Assembly: GCA_019694215.1 (NCBI GenBank)
Contig: JAIBCK010000008.1
Span: forward strand, 1 to 58,231
DNA length: 58,231 nt
Reading direction: 5' to 3'
Origin: Thermoflexales bacterium
Lineage (GTDB): Bacteria; Chloroflexota; Anaerolineae; J036; Brachytrichaceae
The position numbers and the translations under genes are program-made. Shown piece by piece: positions 28,136-36,889 of this stretch; positions within the stretch are counted from its first letter, which is position 1, and each line of letters starts with the position of its first letter. The notes under the pieces are model-generated. The model saw only the letters and a list, made by a program, of their open reading frames with translations. It was not told the origin of the DNA and did no database searches.

Positions 28136-29290
28136 TCAGGCGACGGGTTGTCCGCTTGCCTCGCGGGCCTGACGGATCCAGTCTGCGTAGTCGGGCTTGC
28201 GCCAGCGCGGCGCACGGATGATCGCCTCCAGCTGGTCGACCGTGGTCGCCGACAAATCGGCGGGGGTGTTGATGCCGTTCTTGGTCAGCTTGAGCGCATA
28301 CATCACCCCGATCCCTTTGATCGCCTGGAGCTTTGAGAACTCGCTGGCCTCCTCGGCGGTGTCCGGGATGGCGCTGCTCGGGATGACGGGCTCGACCAGG
28401 GTTGACCCGGTAGCGTCAGCCGGCGCGTCTGCCACCGTTGGCGGGGCCGTGTCGACGGCGGTCAGGGGCAGGGCCGCGCCGAGCGAGGCGATGCGCTGCC
28501 CAACGCTTTCTGCCGCGCCACTCAGGTCGCCGCGCAGCGCGCGCGTCGCGTCCTCGTCCAGGCGGGGCGGGGCGGGGTTGGGCGCCGTCGAGTCGGTCGC
28601 GTCGGCCAGCCGGCGGCGCAGCGCCGCCATATACGAGCCCAGTGACGATACGCCGCTCTCCAGCTCCGAGGCCGAGAAGTCGACCTCGGCGAGGCGCGCG
28701 CGGTAGCGGCTGATCTGTGCGTTGGCGTTGGCCAGCAGCGACTGGCGCTCACTGGCTGTGCTCTGAAGGTCGGCCAACCGCACCTCGAGGTCGCTCATCC
28801 GCAGGTTGGCCTTGTTGAGCGTGGACTGTCGTTCGGCGACGAGGGCTTCGAGGTTGACGTTGGCGGCACGCAAGGCCTCAACACTTGCGCGCGCCTCCTT
28901 GACCTGCGTGCCAAGGTCCTCGACCTGCTTCTCAGAGGCACGCCAGGCGGCGCGGACCTGATCGAGCTGGCGCTGGATCGAGCGGATCTGATTCTCCAGC
29001 AGGCCGATCTCCTGCTTGCGGGTGTCGAGCTCGCCGAGGGCGCGCTCGCGCTCGCTGACGGCCTGCGCGCGGGCGTTGACCGCTGCCTCGTTCGCCAGTC
29101 GCAGCTGCTCGGCCTCGGCCTTGCGCGAGCGGGCCAGGCGCATCACGCCAAAGCGGCCGGCCGCGATCCCTCCGGCGAAGAGCACCAGCGCCAGCGCAGC
29201 CACGAAGATGGCCAGCGGCACTTCCGGCGCACCCTCCTGAAAAGCGGGCGCAAACGCGGCGGTCAGGGGAAGAAGCATTTGATTGATCAT
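28136..29290 (-). CDS. Membrane-anchored coiled-coil protein 2 with the same C-terminal module
   Basis: This 384-residue protein has an N-terminal transmembrane helix (about 20-45) and about 180 residues of coiled coil (to about 230, EKQVEDLGTQVKEARASVEAL and similar). A linker leads to a C-terminal module (about 320-380) FSKLQAIKGIGVMYALKLTKNGINTPADLSA ending RKPDYADWIRQAR. That end matches the coiled-coil 1 protein (RRPDYAGWIRQAR) position for position. The KGIGVMYALKL segment is a better helix-hairpin-helix fit than its paralogue's. I chose the ATG at 29290, which overlaps the upstream gene (ATGA). The function is unknown. Confidence 0.75.
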   Translation of the reverse strand: MINQMLLPLTAAFAPAFQEGAPEVPLAIFVAALALVLFAGGIAAGRFGVMRLARSRKAEAEQLRLANEAAVNARAQAVSERERALGELDTRKQEIGLLENQIRSIQRQLDQVRAAWRASEKQVEDLGTQVKEARASVEALRAANVNLEALVAERQSTLNKANLRMSDLEVRLADLQSTASERQSLLANANAQISRYRARLAEVDFSASELESGVSSLGSYMAALRRRLADATDSTAPNPAPPRLDEDATRALRGDLSGAAESVGQRIASLGAALPLTAVDTAPPTVADAPADATGSTLVEPVIPSSAIPDTAEEASEFSKLQAIKGIGVMYALKLTKNGINTPADLSATTVDQLEAIIRAPRWRKPDYADWIRQAREASGQPVA

Positions 29291-30240
29291 TGGCTGCGGG
29301 TGGATGACGCGCTCGGCGGTTCCCCGTCGATGCGCAACCGGACGATGTTTCCCAACACGTTGAACCAGAACGGCGAGCCCATGCTCACCGCGACCACGGT
29401 GAAGGCGATGCCGGCCAGCTTGACGAGCCAACCGTCCAGGCTGAGGGGGACGGCGCGCGCATCACCGGCGACCCGGCGATCCGCCTGCCAGCCGACGGGC
29501 AGGGTGGTCAGGTCGACGCGCGTGAGCGCCGCGTTGACCGAGACCAGGGTGTCCCAATTCGTGCCCGGCAGCGCGCCGCGCACGGCTTCGGCAGCGGCCG
29601 CCGAGACGGCGACGCGCGTGTTGCTGTCGGCATAGAGCGAGTTCGCCACCATCAGCATGTCGGCGTTGGTGACCAGCGCGATGGTCACCGCGATGCCAAC
29701 GGTGATCTTCTGAGCCAGGCGCTTGTACCAGCCGGCGACGCGCTCCATGGTGTCGTTGAACCACTTCTCGAGGGCCTCGCGGATCTTGCCGACATCGCCC
29801 GCGGCCGAGTCGATCAGCGTCACCAGCGAGCGCTTGAGGTCGTCATACTCGGGTGGCAGCGAGATGGCGACGTTGCCCAGCTCGGCCATCAGCTTCTGAC
29901 GGTCCGGCGAATCCGGGGCCACCGTGTCGACCAGGCTGTCCATCAGCGCCGAGGCGAACACCGAGGCCGGGATGTAGGGCGGGCGGGGCTTGCGCCGCAG
30001 CAGGCGGTCGAGGGTCGTTGGCTTTGTCAGTGAGGTCACCAACGGGTGAGCGTATACTTGCCCCGCTAGCCGTTCGCCTGCCGGATCATTCAGCATGCCG
30101 CGGATGCCCTGTTCGAGGGTGCGCCCGCGCAGCGAGAAGAATCCCGCAATGGCCTCGTTGAGCATGCTCGTCACAAGACTCAAGGAGAGAAAGAGGAAGA
30201 CGACGCCTATGACGACATCCAATATTGTTGATCCAAGCAT
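29287..30240 (-). CDS. Integral membrane protein of an uncharacterised family
   Basis: This 317-residue protein has an N-terminal helix (about 5-30), then RGRTLEQGIRGMLNDPAG, a cytosolic helical region, and FNDTMERVAGWYKRLAQKITVGIAVTIALVTNADMLMVANSLYAD (second helix). A soluble domain and a third helix ending in AVSMGSPFWFNVLGNIVRLR follow. I recognise this as a widespread bacterial hypothetical family marked by ERVSGWYKR and GxPFWF. I know no established function. It is the first gene of the operon with coiled-coil protein 2. The ATG is 10 nt from a TACAAT box, leaderless in style. Confidence 0.75.
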   Translation of the reverse strand: MLGSTILDVVIGVVFLFLSLSLVTSMLNEAIAGFFSLRGRTLEQGIRGMLNDPAGERLAGQVYAHPLVTSLTKPTTLDRLLRRKPRPPYIPASVFASALMDSLVDTVAPDSPDRQKLMAELGNVAISLPPEYDDLKRSLVTLIDSAAGDVGKIREALEKWFNDTMERVAGWYKRLAQKITVGIAVTIALVTNADMLMVANSLYADSNTRVAVSAAAAEAVRGALPGTNWDTLVSVNAALTRVDLTTLPVGWQADRRVAGDARAVPLSLDGWLVKLAGIAFTVVAVSMGSPFWFNVLGNIVRLRIDGEPPSASSTRSQ

Positions 30241-30250
30241 CTTGGGCGTG

Positions 30251-30266
30251 ATTGTATTGCGCTAGG
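30251..30266 (-). promoter_or_regulatory. CCTAGCGC-AA-TACAAT promoter element
   Basis: On the minus strand CCTAGCGC is followed after 2 nt by TACAAT (30256-30251), which ends 10 nt before the ATG at 30240. The same arrangement is upstream of coiled-coil gene 1 (23287-23302), and the CCTAGCGC octamer recurs before the HTH gene (about 25558). Confidence 0.5.
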
Positions 30267-30286
30267 ATGGCTTGGCAAGCCCTGCC

Positions 30287-30967
30287 GTGAAGGACCTATT
30301 ACGGAACAAGATTTGGCATAGTATCGGGCTAGGCGTCGATCTGCTCTACCCGCCGGCATGCGCTGGATGCGGCGTGATCGGGCGCGGTTGGTGGTGCCCG
30401 GCCTGCGATGCCGCCGTCCACCGCGTGTCCGTCGATGACGTTCGTGACCTCGAACTCCCCGGCGGGCGCACCCTGCGCTGTGTGGCCTGGGCGGTCTACG
30501 AGCCACCGCTGCGCGACGCCATCCACGCCCTCAAATACGACGGCGTGCCGCACGTCGCCGGGCCCCTCGGTCGGGCCATGGTCGCCGCCTGGCAGGCCAG
30601 CCCGCTTGCAGGGTCCATTGACCTGATCGTGCCGACCCCGCTGCACCGCAGCCGGCGGCGCGAGCGCGGCTACAACCAGAGCGCGAAGTTGGCTGCCTCG
30701 GTGGCGCAGGGGCTCGGTGTGCGCATGGCGGCCGGTGCGCTCGAGCGGTGGCGCAGCACCGCCCAGCAGGCCCAGCTGGACCGCGACGCGCGCCAGACGA
30801 ACGTCGCTGGGGCCTTTCGCGCCGGGTCAAAGTCCGTGGCCGGACGAAGCGTCCTTCTCATCGATGACGTCATGACCACTGGCGCGACGCTGCGCGCGTG
30901 CGCCGTTGCCCTGCTGGAGGCCGGCGCGCGGGATGTGGCCGCCCTCACCGCCGCCCGGGCCATCTGA
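30287..30967 (+). CDS. comF: ComF family phosphoribosyltransferase-like protein
   Basis: This 226-residue ComF-type protein has an N-terminal zinc-finger-like double CxxC (CAGCG and CPAC) and a C-terminal type I phosphoribosyltransferase fold with the PRPP loop VLLIDDVMTTGATL. IVPTPLHRSRRRERGYNQS is diagnostic for ComF/GntX. The family is linked to DNA uptake in competent bacteria and to other roles elsewhere. I chose the GTG at 30287; a TTG five codons upstream is possible. It is divergent from the membrane protein operon across a 46-nt gap. Confidence 0.9.
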   Translation: MKDLLRNKIWHSIGLGVDLLYPPACAGCGVIGRGWWCPACDAAVHRVSVDDVRDLELPGGRTLRCVAWAVYEPPLRDAIHALKYDGVPHVAGPLGRAMVAAWQASPLAGSIDLIVPTPLHRSRRRERGYNQSAKLAASVAQGLGVRMAAGALERWRSTAQQAQLDRDARQTNVAGAFRAGSKSVAGRSVLLIDDVMTTGATLRACAVALLEAGARDVAALTAARAI

Positions 30968-31046
30968 CTCCACCATCTCACGTGCATTTCTCGCGCGCCT
31001 CTAATCTTCAGGGGGCATAATATGAGGGTCCTAACTATTCGACCCC

Positions 31047-31616
31047 ATGTCCAATCCACCCGATATCGAGGCCCTGCGCGCTGCCGCCACCGAGCTCACC
31101 ATGCTGGTGGCGGTGATTTCGCGCGTGTCCCGTTTGGACCTGGAGCGGAACCTGCCGCCCGAAATCGGGAGCGCGGTTCAATACGGCGTCCTGCGCATGC
31201 TGCGCTACGCGCCGTCGACGCTGACCGAACTGAGCGGCATGCTTGCGCTCGAGCCGCCCTCGCTCACGCCCGTGGTGGATGCGCTGGAGCGCCATGGCCT
31301 GATCGAGCGTGGGCGGGATCCACATGATCGGCGTCGCACGCCGCTCAGCATCACGCCCAAGGCCGCAGCGTTGCTGGATGGCCTCTCCAGCTTCGACGAC
31401 AGCTACGGCTTGATCCGTGCCCTTCGCGCCATCGGACCCCGCCGCATGTCGGAGTGCCTGAGCCTGCTGCGCGCGCTGCTGCACGAGATGACCGACGACG
31501 CCAACCTCGCGGCGCGCATCGCACGCGGCTTGAAACTGCAGATCTCGGCCGAACCGGCCGAATCGACATCGCACCCGGTCAACACGGGCCGGACCAAGAT
31601 CACAGGAGACGAATGA
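31047..31616 (+). CDS. MarR family transcriptional regulator
   Basis: This 189-residue protein has a MarR winged helix (about 45-115): TLTELSGMLALEPPSLTPVVDALERHGLIERGRDPHDRRRTPLSITPKAAALL, with the DxRRxxxxLT wing signature. Dimerisation helices flank it, and about 25 extra C-terminal residues are disordered. It is the first gene of an export operon, overlapping the adaptor start by ATGA, so it most likely represses its own operon in response to a transported compound. A CATAAT box lies about 25 nt before the ATG. Confidence 0.92.
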   Translation: MSNPPDIEALRAAATELTMLVAVISRVSRLDLERNLPPEIGSAVQYGVLRMLRYAPSTLTELSGMLALEPPSLTPVVDALERHGLIERGRDPHDRRRTPLSITPKAAALLDGLSSFDDSYGLIRALRAIGPRRMSECLSLLRALLHEMTDDANLAARIARGLKLQISAEPAESTSHPVNTGRTKITGDE

Positions 31617-33018
31617 CCTCACCCCTTTCGCTTCGGCGCGGGCTGCCCCTTGCGGCAGGCCTCGCCCTTCTCGCGCTGTCCGCCTGCAGCAATCCCGGCG
31701 CTGCGGTGACCGGTGGAAGCAACACGCGCACCGCCACGCTGGCACGCGGCACGTTGATTGCCAGCGTCACCGCCACCGGAAACATTCAGGCCGAGAGCGA
31801 GACGCGCCTGGGCTTCCTCCAGAGCGGCACCGTGTCGACCGTCACCGTCAAGGTGGGTGACGTGGTCAAGAAGGGGGATGTGCTGGCCCGGCTGGACACC
31901 ACCGACTTCGAGATCGCGCTGGCGCAGTCGCAGGCTTCGCTGGCGCAGGCCCAGGCCGGCCTGATGAACGCCAACGCCGCCTACAGCCGCACGGTCGAGG
32001 GCCCGCGCGCCATCGACATCCAGGCGGCCGAAGCGGCCTACGCTGCGGCGCTGGCCAACTACGACAAGGTCGCGAAAGGCCCGCAGCCAAACGACTACGC
32101 CGCGGCGCAGGCTGCGCTCGACAACGCCGACGCCGCACTACGCCAGGCCCAGAGCGCGTATGACCGCGCCTTCTCGCGCGACCCCGCCGGCATTGCATCC
32201 AGCCCTGCTGCGGTTCAGCTCGAACAGGCCACCAACAACTACCGCTCGGCCAAGGCCCAGCTCGACAAGCTCAAGCAGGGCGCGGACAGCGCGCAGCTCT
32301 CGGCGGCCTGGCAGCAGGTGCAGAACGCAAAGGCGTCGCTCGAGAAGGCAAAGGACCCCGCGCGGGCGTTTGACCTCGACACCGCCGAGGCCGGCCGTCG
32401 CCAGGCACTGGCGCAGATCGATGCCGCCAATGCGCAGGTGCGACAGGCCCAGCGGCGCATCGAACAGGCCGCGCTGACCGCGCCGGTGGCCGGCGTGATC
32501 TCGCTCGTCAACCTGCGGGTGGGGGAGCTGGCCGGCGCCACCCCGACCCTGGCCGTGGTCGACGACTCCGCGCTGCGCATCGATGTCAACGTCGACGAAG
32601 TCGATGTCGCGCGCATCAAGGTCGGTCAGGAAGTCAACATCACGCTGGATTCGCTGCCCGGTGTCGAGATCAAGGGCCGCGTCGATCGCATCGCGCCGAC
32701 CTCGACGCTGGTCAACGGGGTCGTGTCGTACTCCGTGCGCGTGGCCGTGCCGCGCAGCGAGCAGCCGCTCAAGATCGGGATGACGGCCAACGCCGCCATC
32801 GTCCTCGACAAGCGCGACAACGCCGTGCTGGCGCCCAACTGGGCCATCCGCCGCGACCGCGCCTCGGGCAAGTCATATCTCACCGTGCGTGAAGGCGACA
32901 AGAACCGCGAGATCGAGGTTCAGACCGGGCTGCGCAATGACACGTTCAGCGAGATCGTCTCCGGCGCGAACGCAGGCCTGGTCGTGGTCGCGCCCGTCGC
33001 GCCCAACGTGCTGGGGCA

Positions 33019-33022
<4 letters not shown>
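31613..33022 (+). CDS. HlyD/MacA-type efflux adaptor lipoprotein
   Basis: This 469-residue periplasmic-type adaptor has a lipoprotein signal (LALLALSACS, Cys about 24) and a split biotinyl-lipoyl domain (TRLGFLQSGTVSTVTVKVGDVVKKGDVLARLD and ALTAPVAGVISLVNLRVGEL). A long Ala/Gln-rich coiled-coil hairpin (about 95-290) lies between the halves, followed by beta-barrel and membrane-proximal domains. It pairs with the ABC ATPase and two MacB-like permeases directly downstream, overlapping the ATPase gene by ATGA. In a monoderm or atypical envelope it would bridge membrane and exterior rather than reach TolC. Confidence 0.93.
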
Positions 33023-33765
<743 letters not shown>

Positions 33766-33772
33766 GGGCGCG

Positions 33773-35014
33773 ATGTTTCTCGTCGAGACCCTCCAACTCG
33801 CCTTCCAGACCCTGCGCGCCAACAAGATGCGCGCCATCCTGACCCTGCTCGGGATCAGCATCGGGGTGGGGGCCGTCATCGCGCTGATCAGCATCGGCAC
33901 CGGGGTGCGGCGCTATGTCACCGACCAGTTCACCAGCGCCGGGACCAACCTGATCCTGGTGTCACCCGGGCGCATGCAGCGCGGGATGAGCGGCGGCGTC
34001 TTCGCCCAGCCCGCCCAGCTCACGATGTCGGACTGGCAGGCCGTCTCGTCCAACGTTCAAGACACCCTCCTAACCGGGGTGGCCTTCAACCGCTCCACGA
34101 CGATCCTCTACGCCGGCAAGCAATCGGCCGTCACCGTCAACGGCGTGACGCCGTCCGTGGCGGAGATCAACAACTGGACCGTGAGCGCGGGGCGCTTCCT
34201 CGATGAGGCCGACACGTCCAGCCGCGCCCGCGTCATCGTGCTCGGCACCTCTGTCGTCAAGGACCTCTTCGACGACGGCGACGACCCGGTCGGCCAGACC
34301 GTACGCATCAACGGCCTGACTTTTCGTGTGATTGGCACGCTCAATTCAAAAGGCTCGTCGTTTCTCGGCGATCAGGATGCCATCGCCTTCACGCCGATCA
34401 CCACCGCGCAGGAGCGCCTGTTCGGCACGCTCTCAGTGGGCAACAACGGCGAGCGCCTGATCTCGACCATGTATCTGCAGGCCGTGGACGATGCGCACCG
34501 CGCCGGCGTCCAGACCCAGGCCATCAACGTGTTGGCGGACAAGCGCAAGATCGCGCCCGGCGAGGCCAATGACTTCACCGTCATCAGCCAGACCGAGTTG
34601 GTCAACAGCTTTGGCGTCATCCTGTCGGCGCTGACGATCTTCCTGGGGGCCATCGCGGCCATTTCGCTTCTCGTGGGCGGGGTGGGCATCATGAACATCA
34701 TGCTCGTCAGCGTCACCGAGCGCACCCGCGAGATCGGCCTGCGCAAGGCCATCGGCGCAAAATCGAACGCCATCCTGAATCAGTTCCTGGTCGAGGCCGT
34801 TGTGCTTTCCCTGATCGGTGGCGTGGTCGGCATCGGCATCGGCATCGCCGGCGCGGCGCTCGCCACCCAGCTGGCGGGCATCGCCGCCATCGTCGAACCC
34901 GGACCGATCGCGCTGGCGGTCGGTTTCTCAACGCTGGTCGGGTTGTTCTTCGGCCTGTGGCCGGCCCGTCGCGCCAGCCGCCTGAATCCCATCGAAGCCC
35001 TGCGCTTCGAATAA
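33773..35014 (+). CDS. MacB-like ABC permease 1
   Basis: This 413-residue permease has the MacB layout: an N-terminal membrane helix (about 20-45, MRAILTLLGISIGVGAVIALISIGTGV), a periplasmic MacB_PCD core domain (about 50-280), and three C-terminal helices with FtsX-domain motifs GGVGIMNIMLVSVTERTREIGLRKAIGA and PARRASRLNPIEALRFE. No ATPase is fused, so the ATPase comes from the preceding gene. The ATG at 33773 lies 7 nt after the ATPase stop. Confidence 0.93.
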   Translation: MFLVETLQLAFQTLRANKMRAILTLLGISIGVGAVIALISIGTGVRRYVTDQFTSAGTNLILVSPGRMQRGMSGGVFAQPAQLTMSDWQAVSSNVQDTLLTGVAFNRSTTILYAGKQSAVTVNGVTPSVAEINNWTVSAGRFLDEADTSSRARVIVLGTSVVKDLFDDGDDPVGQTVRINGLTFRVIGTLNSKGSSFLGDQDAIAFTPITTAQERLFGTLSVGNNGERLISTMYLQAVDDAHRAGVQTQAINVLADKRKIAPGEANDFTVISQTELVNSFGVILSALTIFLGAIAAISLLVGGVGIMNIMLVSVTERTREIGLRKAIGAKSNAILNQFLVEAVVLSLIGGVVGIGIGIAGAALATQLAGIAAIVEPGPIALAVGFSTLVGLFFGLWPARRASRLNPIEALRFE

Positions 35015-35021
35015 CGCAAAC

Positions 35022-36293
35022 ATGCTGTTCGAGACCCTTCGCGTCGCCCTGCGCGCCATTACCGCCAACAAGCTGCGCTCCGCGCTCACGACGCTTGGCA
35101 TCGTCATCGGTGTGATGTCGGTGATCTCGCTGGTGGCGATGGGCAGCGGCGTCCAGCAGCTGATCACGCGCCAGTTCGAGGCCCAGGGCACCAACCTGGT
35201 CTTTGTCATCCCGATGGCGATCAACACCAAGGGCGGCGAGGCGCGCAGCGGGGCGTTCAACACGCCCGGCAACCGCAACTTCATGACCTCGATCACCGAG
35301 AATGATGTCATTGCGTTGCGCGACCGCAACAAGGTGCCGGATGCCCGCCTGGTCGTTCCAACGATCCGCGTCAATTCCAAGGTCTACGCCGGCCTGATCA
35401 AGACCCAGACCAGCGTGCGCGGGACGACCTACGACTTTCCCGGCCTGCAGGAGCAGAAGCTCGTCTACGGGGCGTGGTGGGAGCCGACGTCGGATGAGGC
35501 CGGCGCGCGGGTGGCCGTGCTCGGCAATGTCGCGTATCGCAAGCTCTTCCCCGGCGGCGGCGACCCGACCGGCGCGGACATCCGCATCGACAGCACCCAG
35601 TTCAAGGTCGTCGGCGTCGTCGCGCAGCGCTCCTCCGGGACGGAGGGCAGTGATGACGATGTCATCAGCGTGCCGTTTGCGACGGCCCGCGACCGGCTGC
35701 AACCGTTGCGCAATGCGCGCGGCGAGCGCCTGGCCGGCTTTGTGCTGATCGAGGCCGAGACCCCCGAGCGCATCCCGGCCGTGATCGCCCAGGCCACCGA
35801 GGTGCTGCGCCAGCGCCACAACATCGAGTTCAACGGCGAGGACGACTTCTCGATTGCCTCGTCGCAGGACATCCAGGGCACGTTCTCGTCCGTGACGGGC
35901 ATCGTCACCATCTTTCTCGCCGTCGTGGCCGGCATCTCGCTCTTCGTCGGTGGGATCGGCATCATGAACATCATGCTGGTCAGCGTCACCGAGCGCACCC
36001 GCGAGATCGGGCTGCGCAAGGCCATCGGGGCCAAGCGCGGCGTGATCCTGGTGCAGTTCCTGTTCGAGGCGGCGCTGATCGGGCTGCTGGGCGGGCTGAC
36101 CGGTGTCGCGCTGGGGTGGGCGGTGGCGACCCTCGTGGCCGTCGCATCCAACGGCCTGTTCCAATCCATCGTGTCGATCGATTCCGTCCTGATCGCGGTC
36201 GGTTTCTCCGCCCTGGTCGGCGTGGTGTTTGGCGTGTATCCCGCCTGGCGCGCGGCCGGGCTCAATCCGATCGACGCCCTGCGCTACGAGTAG
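35022..36293 (+). CDS. MacB-like ABC permease 2
   Basis: This 423-residue paralogue of the preceding permease has the same order: N-terminal helix LRSALTTLGIVIGVMSVISLVAMGSGV, core domain, then GGIGIMNIMLVSVTERTREIGLRKAIGA and PAWRAAGLNPIDALRYE. The core domain differs clearly from permease 1, while the FtsX segment is almost identical. Two non-identical permeases with one ATPase suggest a heterodimeric transporter, in contrast to the MacB homodimer. It is the last gene of the marR operon and converges on dcd. Confidence 0.93.
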   Translation: MLFETLRVALRAITANKLRSALTTLGIVIGVMSVISLVAMGSGVQQLITRQFEAQGTNLVFVIPMAINTKGGEARSGAFNTPGNRNFMTSITENDVIALRDRNKVPDARLVVPTIRVNSKVYAGLIKTQTSVRGTTYDFPGLQEQKLVYGAWWEPTSDEAGARVAVLGNVAYRKLFPGGGDPTGADIRIDSTQFKVVGVVAQRSSGTEGSDDDVISVPFATARDRLQPLRNARGERLAGFVLIEAETPERIPAVIAQATEVLRQRHNIEFNGEDDFSIASSQDIQGTFSSVTGIVTIFLAVVAGISLFVGGIGIMNIMLVSVTERTREIGLRKAIGAKRGVILVQFLFEAALIGLLGGLTGVALGWAVATLVAVASNGLFQSIVSIDSVLIAVGFSALVGVVFGVYPAWRAAGLNPIDALRYE

Positions 36294-36316
36294 GCGCGCC
36301 CGAAAATCGGCCGTCG

Positions 36317-36874
36317 CTATTCGATGCGCGGCAGTGTGATTTCGGTCTGAGCCTGATACTTGCCCTTCTTGTCGCGATAGCTCGCGTCGCACGGGCCGTC
36401 TCCGGCGAAGAACAGCAGCTGCGCGATGCCCTCGTTGGCATACACGCGGGCGGGCAGGGGCGTGGTGTTGCTGATCTCCAGCGTGAGATAGCCCTCCCAC
36501 TCCGGCTCGAGCGGCGTCACGTTGACAATCAACCCGCACCGGGCGTAGGTGCTCTTGCCCACGCACACCACCAGCACATCGCGCGGGATGCGGAAGCGCT
36601 CGACGGTCTGGCTCAGCACAAATGAGTTGGGCGGGATGATGCAGACCTCCCCCTTGAAGTCGATGAACGACTGGGGGACGAAGTGCTTCGGATCGACCAC
36701 CGCCGAATTGACGTTGGTGAAGATCTTGAAGGCGTCGCTGACCCGGATGTCATAGCCATACGATGAGACGCCGTAGCTGATCACACCCTGCCGCACCGAG
36801 TGCTCGACGAAGGGCATGATCATGCCGTGTTCGAGGGCCATTCTGCGGATCCAGTTGTCGGGTTTGATTCCCAT
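36317..36874 (-). CDS. dcd: dCTP deaminase
   Basis: This 185-residue trimeric dCTP deaminase or bifunctional deaminase/dUTPase produces dUTP for thymidylate synthesis. Motifs are [20 protein letters not shown], the catalytic region [39 protein letters not shown] and EGIAQLLFF, plus a C-terminal tail [13 protein letters not shown] that closes over nucleotide. It begins 15 nt after argS, so the two are cotranscribed. The bifunctional activity cannot be read with confidence. Confidence 0.95.
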   Translation of the reverse strand: MGIKPDNWIRRMALEHGMIMPFVEHSVRQGVISYGVSSYGYDIRVSDAFKIFTNVNSAVVDPKHFVPQSFIDFKGEVCIIPPNSFVLSQTVERFRIPRDVLVVCVGKSTYARCGLIVNVTPLEPEWEGYLTLEISNTTPLPARVYANEGIAQLLFFAGDGPCDASYRDKKGKYQAQTEITLPRIE

Positions 36875-36889
36875 CTCAGGCTCCTTGTG

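Noticed and set aside
26032-28215. 727-codon minus-strand ORF opposite the PIN/ATPase genes
   Set aside because: The plus strand encodes clear PIN and Walker A/B motifs with operon spacing; the minus frame has only shadow composition.
23287-30266. Integrated prophage or transposon
   Set aside because: No integrase, transposase, tRNA, target-site duplication or phage structural gene was seen at either edge, and base composition looks like the neighbours by eye.
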